Assembly: GCA_013138735.1 (NCBI GenBank)
Contig: WTCE01000004.1
Coordinates: 1 to 57,675 of the forward strand
Length of the DNA: 57,675 nt
Source: Crocinitomix sp.
GTDB lineage: Bacteria; Bacteroidota; Bacteroidia; Flavobacteriales_D; Crocinitomicaceae
Direction of reading: 5' to 3'
Numbering within the stretch: position 1 is the first letter of the stretch; each line of letters starts with the position of its first letter. Shown here piece after piece: positions 1-8,065 of the stretch. The notes beneath the pieces were generated by a model, which saw nothing but the letters and a program-made list of their open reading frames with translations, was not told the DNA's origin and did not search any database. The translations under genes were made by a program, and so were the position numbers.

Positions 1-145
1 TCTTTGCTCATAAGTAAGGTGTGACATTACAACTTTATTTTTCGCGATTTAGGGGGGTAAAATAACGCTTTACCAGAAACAAGTAAGGAGAATTCTATAT
101 TTTCCTTCTTGTTTTGATATTAGTTACTCCTTTCTAATCTAAAAG

Positions 146-463
146 TTGCATTTACCACTTGAATTTAAGGAATCAATAGAACCCAAAGGAGTTTATTTCA
201 ATTCGGCAGATGAGCACACGCATGTATTTTATAAATTTCAAGATTTATGTCTACAAGTAGAATCTGGTCATATTTCTTACGATATAAAGACTCTTGCTAT
301 TCAAGCTCATGACGCCCTTATTCAATCCATAAGACTCAGATTAGAATTCAACATATCATCACTCAATGAAATAAGATTTGATGAAAAAGTGGATGCAATA
401 ATTGAAAAGGAAACAGAATGGTGTATTTCTAGATTAGGAAAAACAAAGCATAACACAAAATAA
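146..463 (+). CDS. Hypothetical protein with no convincing start (possibly the 3' part of a gene)
   Basis: Open frame of 105 codons that can only begin at a TTG; an in-frame stop (140-142) lies one codon upstream and no in-frame ATG is available. The sequence looks like the C-terminal part of a soluble alpha/beta protein, with no signal peptide or membrane segment. Its last codons (KHNTK) lie inside a spacer repeat that recurs at 3212. TTG starts are rare in Bacteroidota, so a 5' truncation or frameshift is as likely as an intact gene. No family recognised. Confidence 0.4.
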   Translation: MHLPLEFKESIEPKGVYFNSADEHTHVFYKFQDLCLQVESGHISYDIKTLAIQAHDALIQSIRLRLEFNISSLNEIRFDEKVDAIIEKETEWCISRLGKTKHNTK

Positions 464-500
464 ATATCAGCGCTACGCGCCGACAGCATAAATCCTTATT
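445..500. repeat. Short cassette-spacer repeat (copy 1)
   Basis: The left 27 bases (445-471) match 3212-3238 at 26 of 27 positions. The right part contains a 14-base exact match, CCGACAGCATAAAT (480-493), to 3372-3385. Relative to the longer copy at 3212-3393 the middle of about 130 bases is missing. It overlaps the 3' end of the upstream ORF and ends just before the next gene. It is immediately followed by CTTATTAGGTGC, whose complement resembles the motif at 991-1003. Confidence 0.7.
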
Positions 501-518
501 AGGTGCAATAAACAATAA

Positions 519-986
519 ATGGAAAAAGAAGAATTCATAAGAGATATAATCTGTCAAGTATTGGTTGAAAAGAAATCAAAGAAATTAATCTATTCTATTT
601 TGAATGAGTATATCCCAGGATATGAGACTTTAAATTTAGATTACACAGGTAAGCCAGATGATGAAAATTATGTCTTTGAATCGGAAGACGAAATGATAAG
701 TAGTTACACCGAAAATCCTAATGTCGAACAAACATTTTATTGGAATAAGTATGAAAAGAATCCAGACAATATTATGGTTGGTGCCAATATCACAACGGAC
801 AATCAAATAGTATTTAGTTTGACATTTAATGGGAATTTAAAAACGAAAGTAGAATATTACTTAGGATTAAAGAAATTCTTGAATTCAAAAGTTGGAGTGA
901 TATCTTATGTAAACCCAGCTGAATATGACAATGGGAATGACTTCAAGAATAGATATAGTAATGAAAACTATGAATTTGAAAAATGA
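519..986 (+). CDS. Hypothetical cytoplasmic protein, cassette-array orphan
   Basis: 155 residues, ATG start, no signal peptide or transmembrane segment. It is acidic in its middle (FESEDEMISSY) and ends in a short polar tail. I do not recognise the family. It is flanked by complementary short motifs, TTAGGTGC just upstream (498-505) and GCACCTAAC just downstream (992-1000), which resemble the outer ends of recombination sites of gene cassettes. Small soluble orphans in such arrays are often immunity or antitoxin proteins, but nothing in the sequence proves that here. Confidence 0.6.
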   Translation: MEKEEFIRDIICQVLVEKKSKKLIYSILNEYIPGYETLNLDYTGKPDDENYVFESEDEMISSYTENPNVEQTFYWNKYEKNPDNIMVGANITTDNQIVFSLTFNGNLKTKVEYYLGLKKFLNSKVGVISYVNPAEYDNGNDFKNRYSNENYEFEK

Positions 987-1066
987 AAAAGCACCTAACA
1001 AGGTATATGCCATCTAAATAATCATTCAAAATGACCAAAACGATTAATTTCAAAGGATAAAGAATT

Positions 1067-2329
1067 ATGTTTAATGAAACTAAGTTTGAAAAAACAAAAA
1101 TCGCGATAAAAAATAATGATCTGGACAGTATATTTCAGGAGATAAATGAACCTCAACATTTGCTATCTGTCGTTGACAATGAGTCGGATGCAAATATATT
1201 TCAAACATTTCGTTGGTCTTATGATATTTTTCCTTCCCTGTTAGCTTTTTTAGACTATTGTTTGGAGAAAAAATTCCATTTTGATGATGAAATCATCTCC
1301 AAACAAATTATATTTCCGGAAAGCCTCTATAGATACTATTTTCAATTTCATAATAATCCGAATGGAAGTTCTGATGATGATTTCATTTCTCTTTTCTCTA
1401 TTTTTCAAAAGCATGGCATTCCACTAGAATCCGAGAAGGCACAATGGGACGACCTTTTAAAACAGGCAACGAAAAGCTGGTCACTAACTGTGAAAAGTGT
1501 TCATTGGCTGATTGATTACGGGTTTGACCCTAGAAGTCTAAAACACAAAGGGATTCTCGAATCACCGCACCGAGGAAGTTCTGAATTTTCATTTTATGAG
1601 AAAATAAACTCACTGCTTGAAACTGGGGCTGGAGAACATATCAACCATTTTGAATACAGCCATCCAATTAGTGTATTATTGCATAATGTTGATTTACCAT
1701 TTTTATTTATTTATCTGAAAAATGGCGCAAAATGGGATGAATTTATCTTTCAATTGATAAAGGGAAACACCAAAAAGCTAAATAAAGTAAAGCACTTTTT
1801 GCTCCAATTCTATCTGGAGCATGAGACTGATGGCATCAATAACTATTATGAAGGTTTCACTCCTTTACTCTTAGCGATAGCACAAGAAGATTCCAAAGCA
1901 GTACAACTTTTATTACATTTCGGAGCAGACCCTTCATTGGTCCTTAAGAAGAACAAAACGGTCCTTAAAAGAAAATTCAAGGTTGGTCAAAATGCATTGA
2001 GTATTGCTGTGTTAACCAATAACATGCCAATCCAAAAACTCTTAAACGGTAAGGAAATTCATATCGAAATTCATAAAGTTCAAAATGCTCTGAAACTAGA
2101 CTCTGGATTCCACCAATTTCTCTTGTCTTACGCAAAACGAATGCAAGCGATTAAAAATAACTCAGAGGTAATTGTTAAGACAGAGACCATATCTGCCATT
2201 GAAAAAACTATTCCTAAAATACCTCCATATGTTTTAACGCTTGCCAAAGAAAAATGGGGAGAATTGCAAGCACACCATTTAAAATTATTACATATATCCT
2301 TATTGTTGGGAGGCAAAAAATTAATCTAG
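1067..2329 (+). CDS. Ankyrin-repeat protein, ends at an in-frame TAG
   Basis: 420 residues from ATG. Around residues 262-290 the pattern TPLLLAIAQEDSKAVQLLL followed by HFGADPSL is a canonical ankyrin repeat, and NALSIAVLTNNMPIQKLLNG is the next one. The N-terminal half has weaker repeats of similar helix-turn-helix character (VHWLIDYGFDPRSL, LFIYLKNGAKWDEF). No signal peptide, so a cytoplasmic protein-binding scaffold is likely. The coding frame does not close naturally: directly after TAG (2327-2329) the same frame stays open to 2674. The true product may be about 535 residues long in relatives. Confidence 0.75.
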   Translation: MFNETKFEKTKIAIKNNDLDSIFQEINEPQHLLSVVDNESDANIFQTFRWSYDIFPSLLAFLDYCLEKKFHFDDEIISKQIIFPESLYRYYFQFHNNPNGSSDDDFISLFSIFQKHGIPLESEKAQWDDLLKQATKSWSLTVKSVHWLIDYGFDPRSLKHKGILESPHRGSSEFSFYEKINSLLETGAGEHINHFEYSHPISVLLHNVDLPFLFIYLKNGAKWDEFIFQLIKGNTKKLNKVKHFLLQFYLEHETDGINNYYEGFTPLLLAIAQEDSKAVQLLLHFGADPSLVLKKNKTVLKRKFKVGQNALSIAVLTNNMPIQKLLNGKEIHIEIHKVQNALKLDSGFHQFLLSYAKRMQAIKNNSEVIVKTETISAIEKTIPKIPPYVLTLAKEKWGELQAHHLKLLHISLLLGGKKLI

Positions 2330-2674
2330 TCTGGAAAAACTGAAGGTTTTGGTTTTATTCACTTTGCTAACTGGACGGAATTGCTAAGTAAAAATATTCT
2401 TTTTCGCCATTCCGATATTGGCATAACCTTTATCTCTCCGAATAAAAAAAATGTACAATTTAACTTCTCTGCCACATATGAGTCATACAAAGTATTTAAG
2501 TTAAACCTATCTTTGGAAGAATACCTTGAAAAACAACTGGATTGTTTTGGCTTACACTATTGGCACTATTTATTTGTATCTCCCAAATACGGCTTACTGT
2601 CGAAAGTGGACTTTTTTGAAGATGACTTAAAATCATTATTTCAGTTAGACATAAATGAATTTATTAAATTATAA
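2330..2674 (+). pseudogene. In-frame continuation of the ankyrin gene beyond TAG
   Basis: The codons right after TAG read SGKTEGFGFIHFANWTELL and continue without a stop to LDINEFIKL (TAA 2672-2674). The frame is identical to the ankyrin gene and there is no ATG; the first possible start is a TTG at 2381. The composition is that of a folded globular domain (GLHYWHYLFVSPKYG). It vaguely resembles the SMI1/KNR4 (SUKH) immunity fold, a weak inference. The simplest reading is that a TGG (Trp) mutated to TAG; a separate TTG-started gene or stop-codon readthrough are alternatives. Confidence 0.6.
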
Positions 2675-2675
2675 A

Positions 2676-2755
2676 AACGGCATAAAACACCTTTGCTGCC
2701 GTTAGATGTTATCTCGTGAGCACGTCAACCGAACTAAACTGATGCTCAAGATTTG
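2676..2755. repeat. Cassette-spacer hairpin and shared motif
   Basis: AACGGCA (2676-2682) and TGCCGTT (2697-2703) form a 7-bp inverted repeat. The right arm continues into GTTAGAT, which fits the GTTRRRY core of integron attC sites. Further right, the segment from GCACGTCAACC (2720) to ATGCTCAAGA recurs in similar form at 3253-3279, where GCACGTTAACC leads to ATGCTCTAGA. Together with 445-500 and 3212-3393 it indicates a family of spacers between orphan genes. Confidence 0.55.
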
Positions 2756-2764
2756 TAAATCGAA

Positions 2765-3220
2765 ATGAAATTCCCAATTATCGCCATAGAAGATGAATCT
2801 TTTGACATTAAAGAGCCTTCCGTTCTGTATAGGGACAAATTGACTATACAAGTAAAGAATCTAAAAAAACATTTTCTCCAGTACACTTATTGTGATTCGA
2901 ATGGAGACTTGCATAAATTTGTTGATTTTAAAGTCAGTGATGAAGATCCTAAACTAGGATGTAATCCATTTTCTTATTACTACAACTTTAAAATAGTGAT
3001 TCTCGAATTTGGAAAAACAGGTAATAAATTAACGGAGAATGATTTACGCAGAACAATTCGAAAGAACGCTGATAAACTTCATTTCGTTAAAACCAAACAG
3101 GATAAAACTGAATTATTTATAGCGTTAGATGCTGCAAAAACTTTTCGTGAACTGATAGAGTGTATTTATGCAGCTGAATGGACAGAGGAGGAAGATCAAT
3201 TATATGAAGAAAAAGCATAA
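2765..3220 (+). CDS. Hypothetical cytoplasmic protein, cassette-array orphan
   Basis: 151 residues, ATG start, no export signal. The N-terminal half looks beta-rich (LYRDKLTIQVKNLKKHF), the C-terminal half helical with an acidic tail (EWTEEEDQLYEEKA). No family recognised. Its last codons and stop lie in the left arm of the spacer repeat at 3212, just as the first ORF of the window ends in the copy at 445. This shared gene-to-repeat junction suggests that ORF and spacer move as a unit. Confidence 0.6.
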   Translation: MKFPIIAIEDESFDIKEPSVLYRDKLTIQVKNLKKHFLQYTYCDSNGDLHKFVDFKVSDEDPKLGCNPFSYYYNFKIVILEFGKTGNKLTENDLRRTIRKNADKLHFVKTKQDKTELFIALDAAKTFRELIECIYAAEWTEEEDQLYEEKA

Positions 3221-3393
3221 AACAAAATAAATATCAGCATTTGAGCAAAATGCGCACGTTAACCAAACTGATGCTCTAGAAATGATGAGCTGAAAACAAA
3301 CCATAGAACTACAAATTCAACTTACGATTTGACTTTACCACGAGATACAATCTCGCGGCGGTGGCGCTACACCGACAGCATAAATGCTTATAT
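3212..3393. repeat. Long cassette-spacer repeat (copy 2)
   Basis: The left 27 bases match 445-471 with one difference. The right end (GCGCTAC, then CCGACAGCATAAAT) matches 470-493. The centre has a segment like 2720-2750 and a palindrome around CGAGATACAATCTCG (3341-3355). AAGCAT near the left end is matched by ATGCTT near the right end (3384-3389) as a short terminal inverted repeat. The size and architecture resemble large attC-type sites, but no integrase is in the window. Confidence 0.6.
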
Positions 3394-3468
3394 TTATTCA
3401 AACATTATCTGCAACTACATTAAGATGAAAAGAACTCTAGTTAGTATAATACTCATGTTTGCTTTTAT

Positions 3469-3987
3469 ATGCTTTCGTTAAGAAAATATTTTTTACTTTT
3501 TGGCTTGCTTCTTTATCCAAGCCTGTCTTTCTTGAGTAAAGCTCATGAGCAAATTGAATTTGAAAAACCTGAATTAATTGCACTTCCGTATTCCTTTGAT
3601 GTTTACATCAAAATAATTAAAAACACTTCTCCACTTTTAGAAGGGAGATCAATTATGCAATGGCGTGGTGAATTATTTCTTTGTTCTGTGGCAAATCCTG
3701 AAAATAAGGAATTAACGCTTTACCGGTACAAGAAAGTCAAGAGTCGTTTTACTATGTCTGATGTTCAAGAAGGGAGCTTTAATAGTCTAGACAACTTTAT
3801 AAATAAGAAAATTTTAAAGGCAATGTCTCATCTTAGTGTTATCGGATTTACTAAGAACAAATTCTATTTAAAGAATGGCGTAACAATAGCATTACTCTCG
3901 AATGAAGAAGAATTAGCATCACCATTTTATAATTGTGAAGAAATAATTTATAAGAAGTCTTTGTGGGTCGTGTACAGAAGAAAGTGA
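3469..3987 (+). CDS. Hypothetical exported protein
   Basis: 172 residues. The N-terminus (LRKYFLLFGLLLYPSLSFLSKA) is a good Sec signal peptide, so the product is probably periplasmic. The mature part alternates short beta-like segments and ends with a basic tail (VVYRRK). No family recognised. An overlapping 18-codon frame starts at 3425 (MKRTLVSIILMF, stop 3479-3481) and also looks like a signal peptide. Either the gene suffered a frameshift near its 5' end or 3469 is the real start; I prefer the latter. It is the last gene of the accessory block. Confidence 0.55.
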   Translation: MLSLRKYFLLFGLLLYPSLSFLSKAHEQIEFEKPELIALPYSFDVYIKIIKNTSPLLEGRSIMQWRGELFLCSVANPENKELTLYRYKKVKSRFTMSDVQEGSFNSLDNFINKKILKAMSHLSVIGFTKNKFYLKNGVTIALLSNEEELASPFYNCEEIIYKKSLWVVYRRK

Positions 3988-4065
3988 GAGTTAAACTATA
4001 TACCGTAAGTCGTTAAAAACATGCCTTTTTACACCATGAGCAAATAATAATGTTGCCCTAACTCC

Positions 4066-5886
4066 CTAAGCAAAATTCAAATCGTACAACTTTTTATAAT
4101 GCCCCTTTTGTTGAATCAGCTCTTCATGCGAACCACGTTCCAAAATTGTACCATCATCAATGACCAAAATCTCGGATGAATTGATAATTGTCGATAATCT
4201 ATGCGCTACAACAATTGATGTACGCCCCTTTTGAAGTTCTTTTGTGGCATTTTGAATCATCTCCTCCGACTCAGAGTCAACACTTGCTGTAGCCTCATCT
4301 AAAATCAAAACTTTAGGATCGTAAACATAGGCACGTATGAAAGAAATCAATTGTTTTTGACCTACAGATAGTACTCCTCCCCTTTCTCTGACATTATAAT
4401 CATAACCACCCGGTAAATTCATGATGAACTCGTGCGCACCAACTTTTTTAGCGGCAGCAATTACATCTTCCTTTTTAATCGATTCGTCACCAAGGGTAAT
4501 ATTAAATAGAATAGTGTCTGAAAACAGAAATACTTCCTGCAATACAATCGCTATGTTTTTTCGGAGCGTCCCCAACTCAATTTCGCGGATGCTATCTTCC
4601 CCAATTTTGATATCCCCTTTTTGAAATTCATAAAATCGCGTAATTAAGCTTGTAATAGTCGACTTTCCAGCCCCAGTTGTTCCAACTAAAGCGATAGATT
4701 CACCTGCTTTAGCCTTAAAATTAATCCCTTTTAAAATCCAATTCTCGTCATTATAGGCAAACCATACGTTTTCAAAACTGATATCTTGGTCAAAATTCAC
4801 ATCCGTTTTGCTTCCTTTATCAGCAATATGTTCCTCATGTTCCAAAATCTCTAAAACACGCTCAGCACGTACCATTCCTCTTTGCAACACATTAAATCGG
4901 TCTGCCAATTGCCGAATTGGGCGGTAGAGCATAAACACCCACATAATGAAACCTAAAATGGTTCCAGTAGCGGTTTTTACAACTTCAGCATCCAAATCCA
5001 TTTGCATCATTCCCCAAATGATTATAGCCGCAATTGATAAGGCACTAAATAATTCTACAATCGGAAAAAAGATGGAATTGGCAAATATCGCGTCAACATG
5101 CGCTTGGCGGTGATCTTTATTGATCCCATCAAACTTTTTTGATTCAATTTTTTGACGATTGAAAAGCTGCACAATAAACATTCCTGAAAGATGCTCTTGT
5201 ACAAAGGTATTTAGCTTGTTTACCTGCAATCTTTCTTTTTGAAAGGCTTTTTTCATTGCACGTGCAAAAATTCGCGTTGCAATTAACAATAATGGAATTG
5301 GTAATAAAGTAATTAAACTCAATTCCCAACTGACACTAAACATTAGAATAATAACAAATATTAGGCGAATAATATCACCCAGCATAGTGAGTAAACCTGT
5401 AGAGAACACCTCTGATATTGCTTCAATATCTGAAACCAATCTTGTTACCACGGTTCCATTTGGTGTGGTGTCAAAATACTTGAGTTTGAACGAGTTAAAA
5501 TGAGCAAATAACTTTACGCGAATATCTTTAATAATAGACTGCCCTAGAAGAGCGGCTAAATAGAACAAGAAAAATTGAATAATGCTCTCAATAATTAAAA
5601 GCACCAAAATAAAAATTGTCCACGATAATAATTGATCAGAAACGGTGACAGGATTTGCAAAAACATCTATTATACTCTGAAAAATAGCCCCCTTTTCTGT
5701 CAGTGTAGTGCCATCATTCGAAATGTAATTATCAATGAGCTCTTTAAAGATTAAAGGTCGAATTGGCCCTAAAAAGGCGAACAAAATCATGAGAATTATG
5801 GCTGTTCCAAACACAAAAAAATAGGGTTTAGAAAACCCCAATAATTTGCCCATGATCTTTAAGTCCAATTTGCCCTTTTCAGCCAT
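4066..5886 (-). CDS. ABC exporter, fused permease and ATPase (MsbA/MdlB type)
   Basis: About 606 residues from the chosen ATG (MAEKGKLDLKIMGKLL). The frame is open for 34 more codons upstream, but that stretch does not fit the family and runs close to the divergent gene. The N-terminal half holds the six-helix transmembrane domain. The C-terminal half has all nucleotide-binding motifs: Walker A GTTGAGKST, Q-loop LQEVFLF, signature LSVGQKQ, Walker B VLILDEATAS and the H-loop VVAHRLST. The architecture is that of homodimeric or heterodimeric half-transporters exporting lipids, drugs or peptides. Substrate unknown. A lone gene, divergent from the histidine kinase. Confidence 0.92.
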   Translation of the reverse strand: MAEKGKLDLKIMGKLLGFSKPYFFVFGTAIILMILFAFLGPIRPLIFKELIDNYISNDGTTLTEKGAIFQSIIDVFANPVTVSDQLLSWTIFILVLLIIESIIQFFLFYLAALLGQSIIKDIRVKLFAHFNSFKLKYFDTTPNGTVVTRLVSDIEAISEVFSTGLLTMLGDIIRLIFVIILMFSVSWELSLITLLPIPLLLIATRIFARAMKKAFQKERLQVNKLNTFVQEHLSGMFIVQLFNRQKIESKKFDGINKDHRQAHVDAIFANSIFFPIVELFSALSIAAIIIWGMMQMDLDAEVVKTATGTILGFIMWVFMLYRPIRQLADRFNVLQRGMVRAERVLEILEHEEHIADKGSKTDVNFDQDISFENVWFAYNDENWILKGINFKAKAGESIALVGTTGAGKSTITSLITRFYEFQKGDIKIGEDSIREIELGTLRKNIAIVLQEVFLFSDTILFNITLGDESIKKEDVIAAAKKVGAHEFIMNLPGGYDYNVRERGGVLSVGQKQLISFIRAYVYDPKVLILDEATASVDSESEEMIQNATKELQKGRTSIVVAHRLSTIINSSEILVIDDGTILERGSHEELIQQKGHYKKLYDLNFA

Positions 5887-6020
5887 TAGTGCAAAAATAG
5901 CCAAAACAATTCTTTCAAACATGTGTGACAACATATTTAAATGTAAAAAAACAGCTATGGTTTTAAAAACGGACTTAATCTGAATCAATTATGCCAAGAA
6001 TTGTTATTTTTATTCACGAT

Positions 6021-7997
6021 ATGCGTTATCCCCTAATCATTGTATTCCTATTATTTGGTTTATTGTCCTATGCTCAAATGGATAATGAAATTGAATTAAT
6101 AAGCGACGAATCATATGAGCAAGCTTATGGAAGCATAGCTGACCCCTGTATAAAAGCTAAAGAACTAAACGATTACAGTCAAACGAATAAAGATAGCACT
6201 GTATATTTTTTACATATCGCCGCGCAAATTAGCCAAGCCTGTTCAGATATTTCTACTCGCGCATATATTCGTTTTGATCTAGGACAAACCTTAACGGGAA
6301 ATGGGAATCATGAATTGGCTTTGTTTTATTTAAATTTAGCCTTAAACGACTTTTTTATTCTTGAAGACACAAACTACGTTGCAAAGACCCACAAAGCCAT
6401 TGGCGTAAATTATAAACGAACATCAAAATTTACAGAGGCACTTAAATCATTCAATTTAGCCGCAGAATATTTTCATTTGGCAAACAATAAAGAGGGAATT
6501 GCATTAATAGAGCTGAATATAGGTCTCATTCTTAAAAACATGAACCGTTTTGAGGAAGCAAGGCTCAAATATCACAGTGCATTAAACTTATTTACTGAAT
6601 TAAATAGCATTGAATTAATTGCAGATTGCCAAAATAATTTGGGGAATCTATTTAAAAATGAAGAAAAGTATGATTCCGCCTTTCATTATATGTACCTCAC
6701 ATTGGCTTCTAGAGAGCAACATGGACCTGTTCGTAAATTAGGTTTCATCTATCATAATTTGGCTAACGTACACATTAAAACAGGTAATTTAGATAGCGCT
6801 ATTTGGTATTTAGACCAATCAATTCCATTAAAGAAAAAATTAGGGAATGGTCGCGAACTATCGTCTGACTATTTTATTTATGGAAATATTTATGAGCGCC
6901 AGGGAAAATATAACGAAGCTGTGCAAATGTATGAAAGTGCAAGGCTCTTGAATTATAATCAACAATCCGGAGACATTGATTATCAGGTTTCTTTGGAGCT
7001 TTCACATGCCTATTTCGAGCTGAAAAACTATAAAAAATCAGCCGAAAATTATGAATTATACTTTAAACAAAGTGAACTTTTAAAACTAAATAATGATCCA
7101 TTTGCAATTGAAAGCCAACTGTCTGCATACGAATTTCTAAAAGACAGTATTAAAATGGATAAGCTGCGGATTAATCAAGAGCTTCAAGAAGTAAAGTATA
7201 AAAACAAACAGCTTTCAAATGAATCTATCACAAGTCGACTCTATTTTATCTTAGGAATTCTGGCGCTAATTATTCTCATGATTGTTTTACTATTAATATC
7301 TTTTAGAAAGCGCCTGCAGCAAGCCAAGAATCATAGATCGATATTAGCAGAGCAAAACGAAGAGTTAAAAAGAACCTTGGTATCTAAGGAAGAGAAAGAG
7401 ACATTACTGAAAGAAATTCATCACCGCGTTAAAAATAACTTGCAGATTATTAGTAGTCTTATTCGATTACAATCAGGATACATCAACGAAAATAATTTTA
7501 GGGAAAGGTTAAATGAAATTGAAAATCGAATTTTGAGCATGGCCTTAGTGCACGAAAAATTATATCAATCCACTAACCTGTCCAAATTAGAAGTAAAAAG
7601 CTACGTTCGCGATTTATGTATCAATATTTTGGAGTCATATCAGAGTAAAATTCGTGTAAAATTTGTTTTTGATATCGACAAGGGAGAATATAGTATTGAC
7701 ACCTTAATTCCATTCGGTTTAATTTTAAACGAAACCGTTTCTAATGCCCTAAAACATGCTTTTTACGAGCGCGAGGAAGGCATAATTGAGGTGACATTAA
7801 AAGAAAACGACAATGCTGAAACCATCATGGTAATTAAGGATAACGGGATTGGAGCAGACTTAACAATTGATGAATTGAAAGAAGATTCTTTGGGAATGGA
7901 TCTTATCTTTTCATTAACGGAACAATTGGACGGAGAATTAAGTATAGACACAGCAGATGGTTTTGCGTATACATTTACCTTTCCAAAGTTATCATAA
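6021..7997 (+). CDS. Membrane histidine kinase with periplasmic TPR repeats (HisKA_2 family)
   Basis: 658 residues from the ATG that begins a signal peptide (MRYPLIIVFLLFGLLSYAQ). The periplasmic part (about 50-390) consists of tetratricopeptide repeats (LANVHIKTGNLDSAIWYLDQ). One transmembrane helix follows at about 406-428. The cytoplasmic part has a coiled-coil linker, the HisKA_2 phosphoacceptor motif EIHHRVKNNLQIISSL (His at 467/468) and an HATPase domain with N-box LNETVSNALKHAF, G1 DNGIGAD and SLGMDLI. This class phosphorylates a response regulator, usually encoded nearby in Bacteroidota; none is seen here, so it is an orphan sensor. The ligand is unknown. Confidence 0.9.
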   Translation: MRYPLIIVFLLFGLLSYAQMDNEIELISDESYEQAYGSIADPCIKAKELNDYSQTNKDSTVYFLHIAAQISQACSDISTRAYIRFDLGQTLTGNGNHELALFYLNLALNDFFILEDTNYVAKTHKAIGVNYKRTSKFTEALKSFNLAAEYFHLANNKEGIALIELNIGLILKNMNRFEEARLKYHSALNLFTELNSIELIADCQNNLGNLFKNEEKYDSAFHYMYLTLASREQHGPVRKLGFIYHNLANVHIKTGNLDSAIWYLDQSIPLKKKLGNGRELSSDYFIYGNIYERQGKYNEAVQMYESARLLNYNQQSGDIDYQVSLELSHAYFELKNYKKSAENYELYFKQSELLKLNNDPFAIESQLSAYEFLKDSIKMDKLRINQELQEVKYKNKQLSNESITSRLYFILGILALIILMIVLLLISFRKRLQQAKNHRSILAEQNEELKRTLVSKEEKETLLKEIHHRVKNNLQIISSLIRLQSGYINENNFRERLNEIENRILSMALVHEKLYQSTNLSKLEVKSYVRDLCINILESYQSKIRVKFVFDIDKGEYSIDTLIPFGLILNETVSNALKHAFYEREEGIIEVTLKENDNAETIMVIKDNGIGADLTIDELKEDSLGMDLIFSLTEQLDGELSIDTADGFAYTFTFPKLS

Positions 7998-8038
7998 ACT
8001 AAATTTTAAAATGCGAGGCTTTTTTAATTTAAAGAATG

Positions 8039-8046
8039 TATTTTTG
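8039..8046 (+). promoter_or_regulatory. Putative -7 element TATTTTTG
   Basis: Matches the Bacteroidota TAnnTTTG consensus and ends 19 bases before the chosen ATG (8066) of the aminotransferase gene. No good TTG -33 box is visible at the expected distance. Confidence 0.45.
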
Positions 8047-8065
8047 GTTTCAAAATTTTAATCAA

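Noticed and set aside
5887-5988. 34-codon N-terminal extension of the ABC exporter
   Set aside because: Extends into the divergent promoter region and does not resemble exporter N-termini; MAEKGKLDLKIMG is the natural start.
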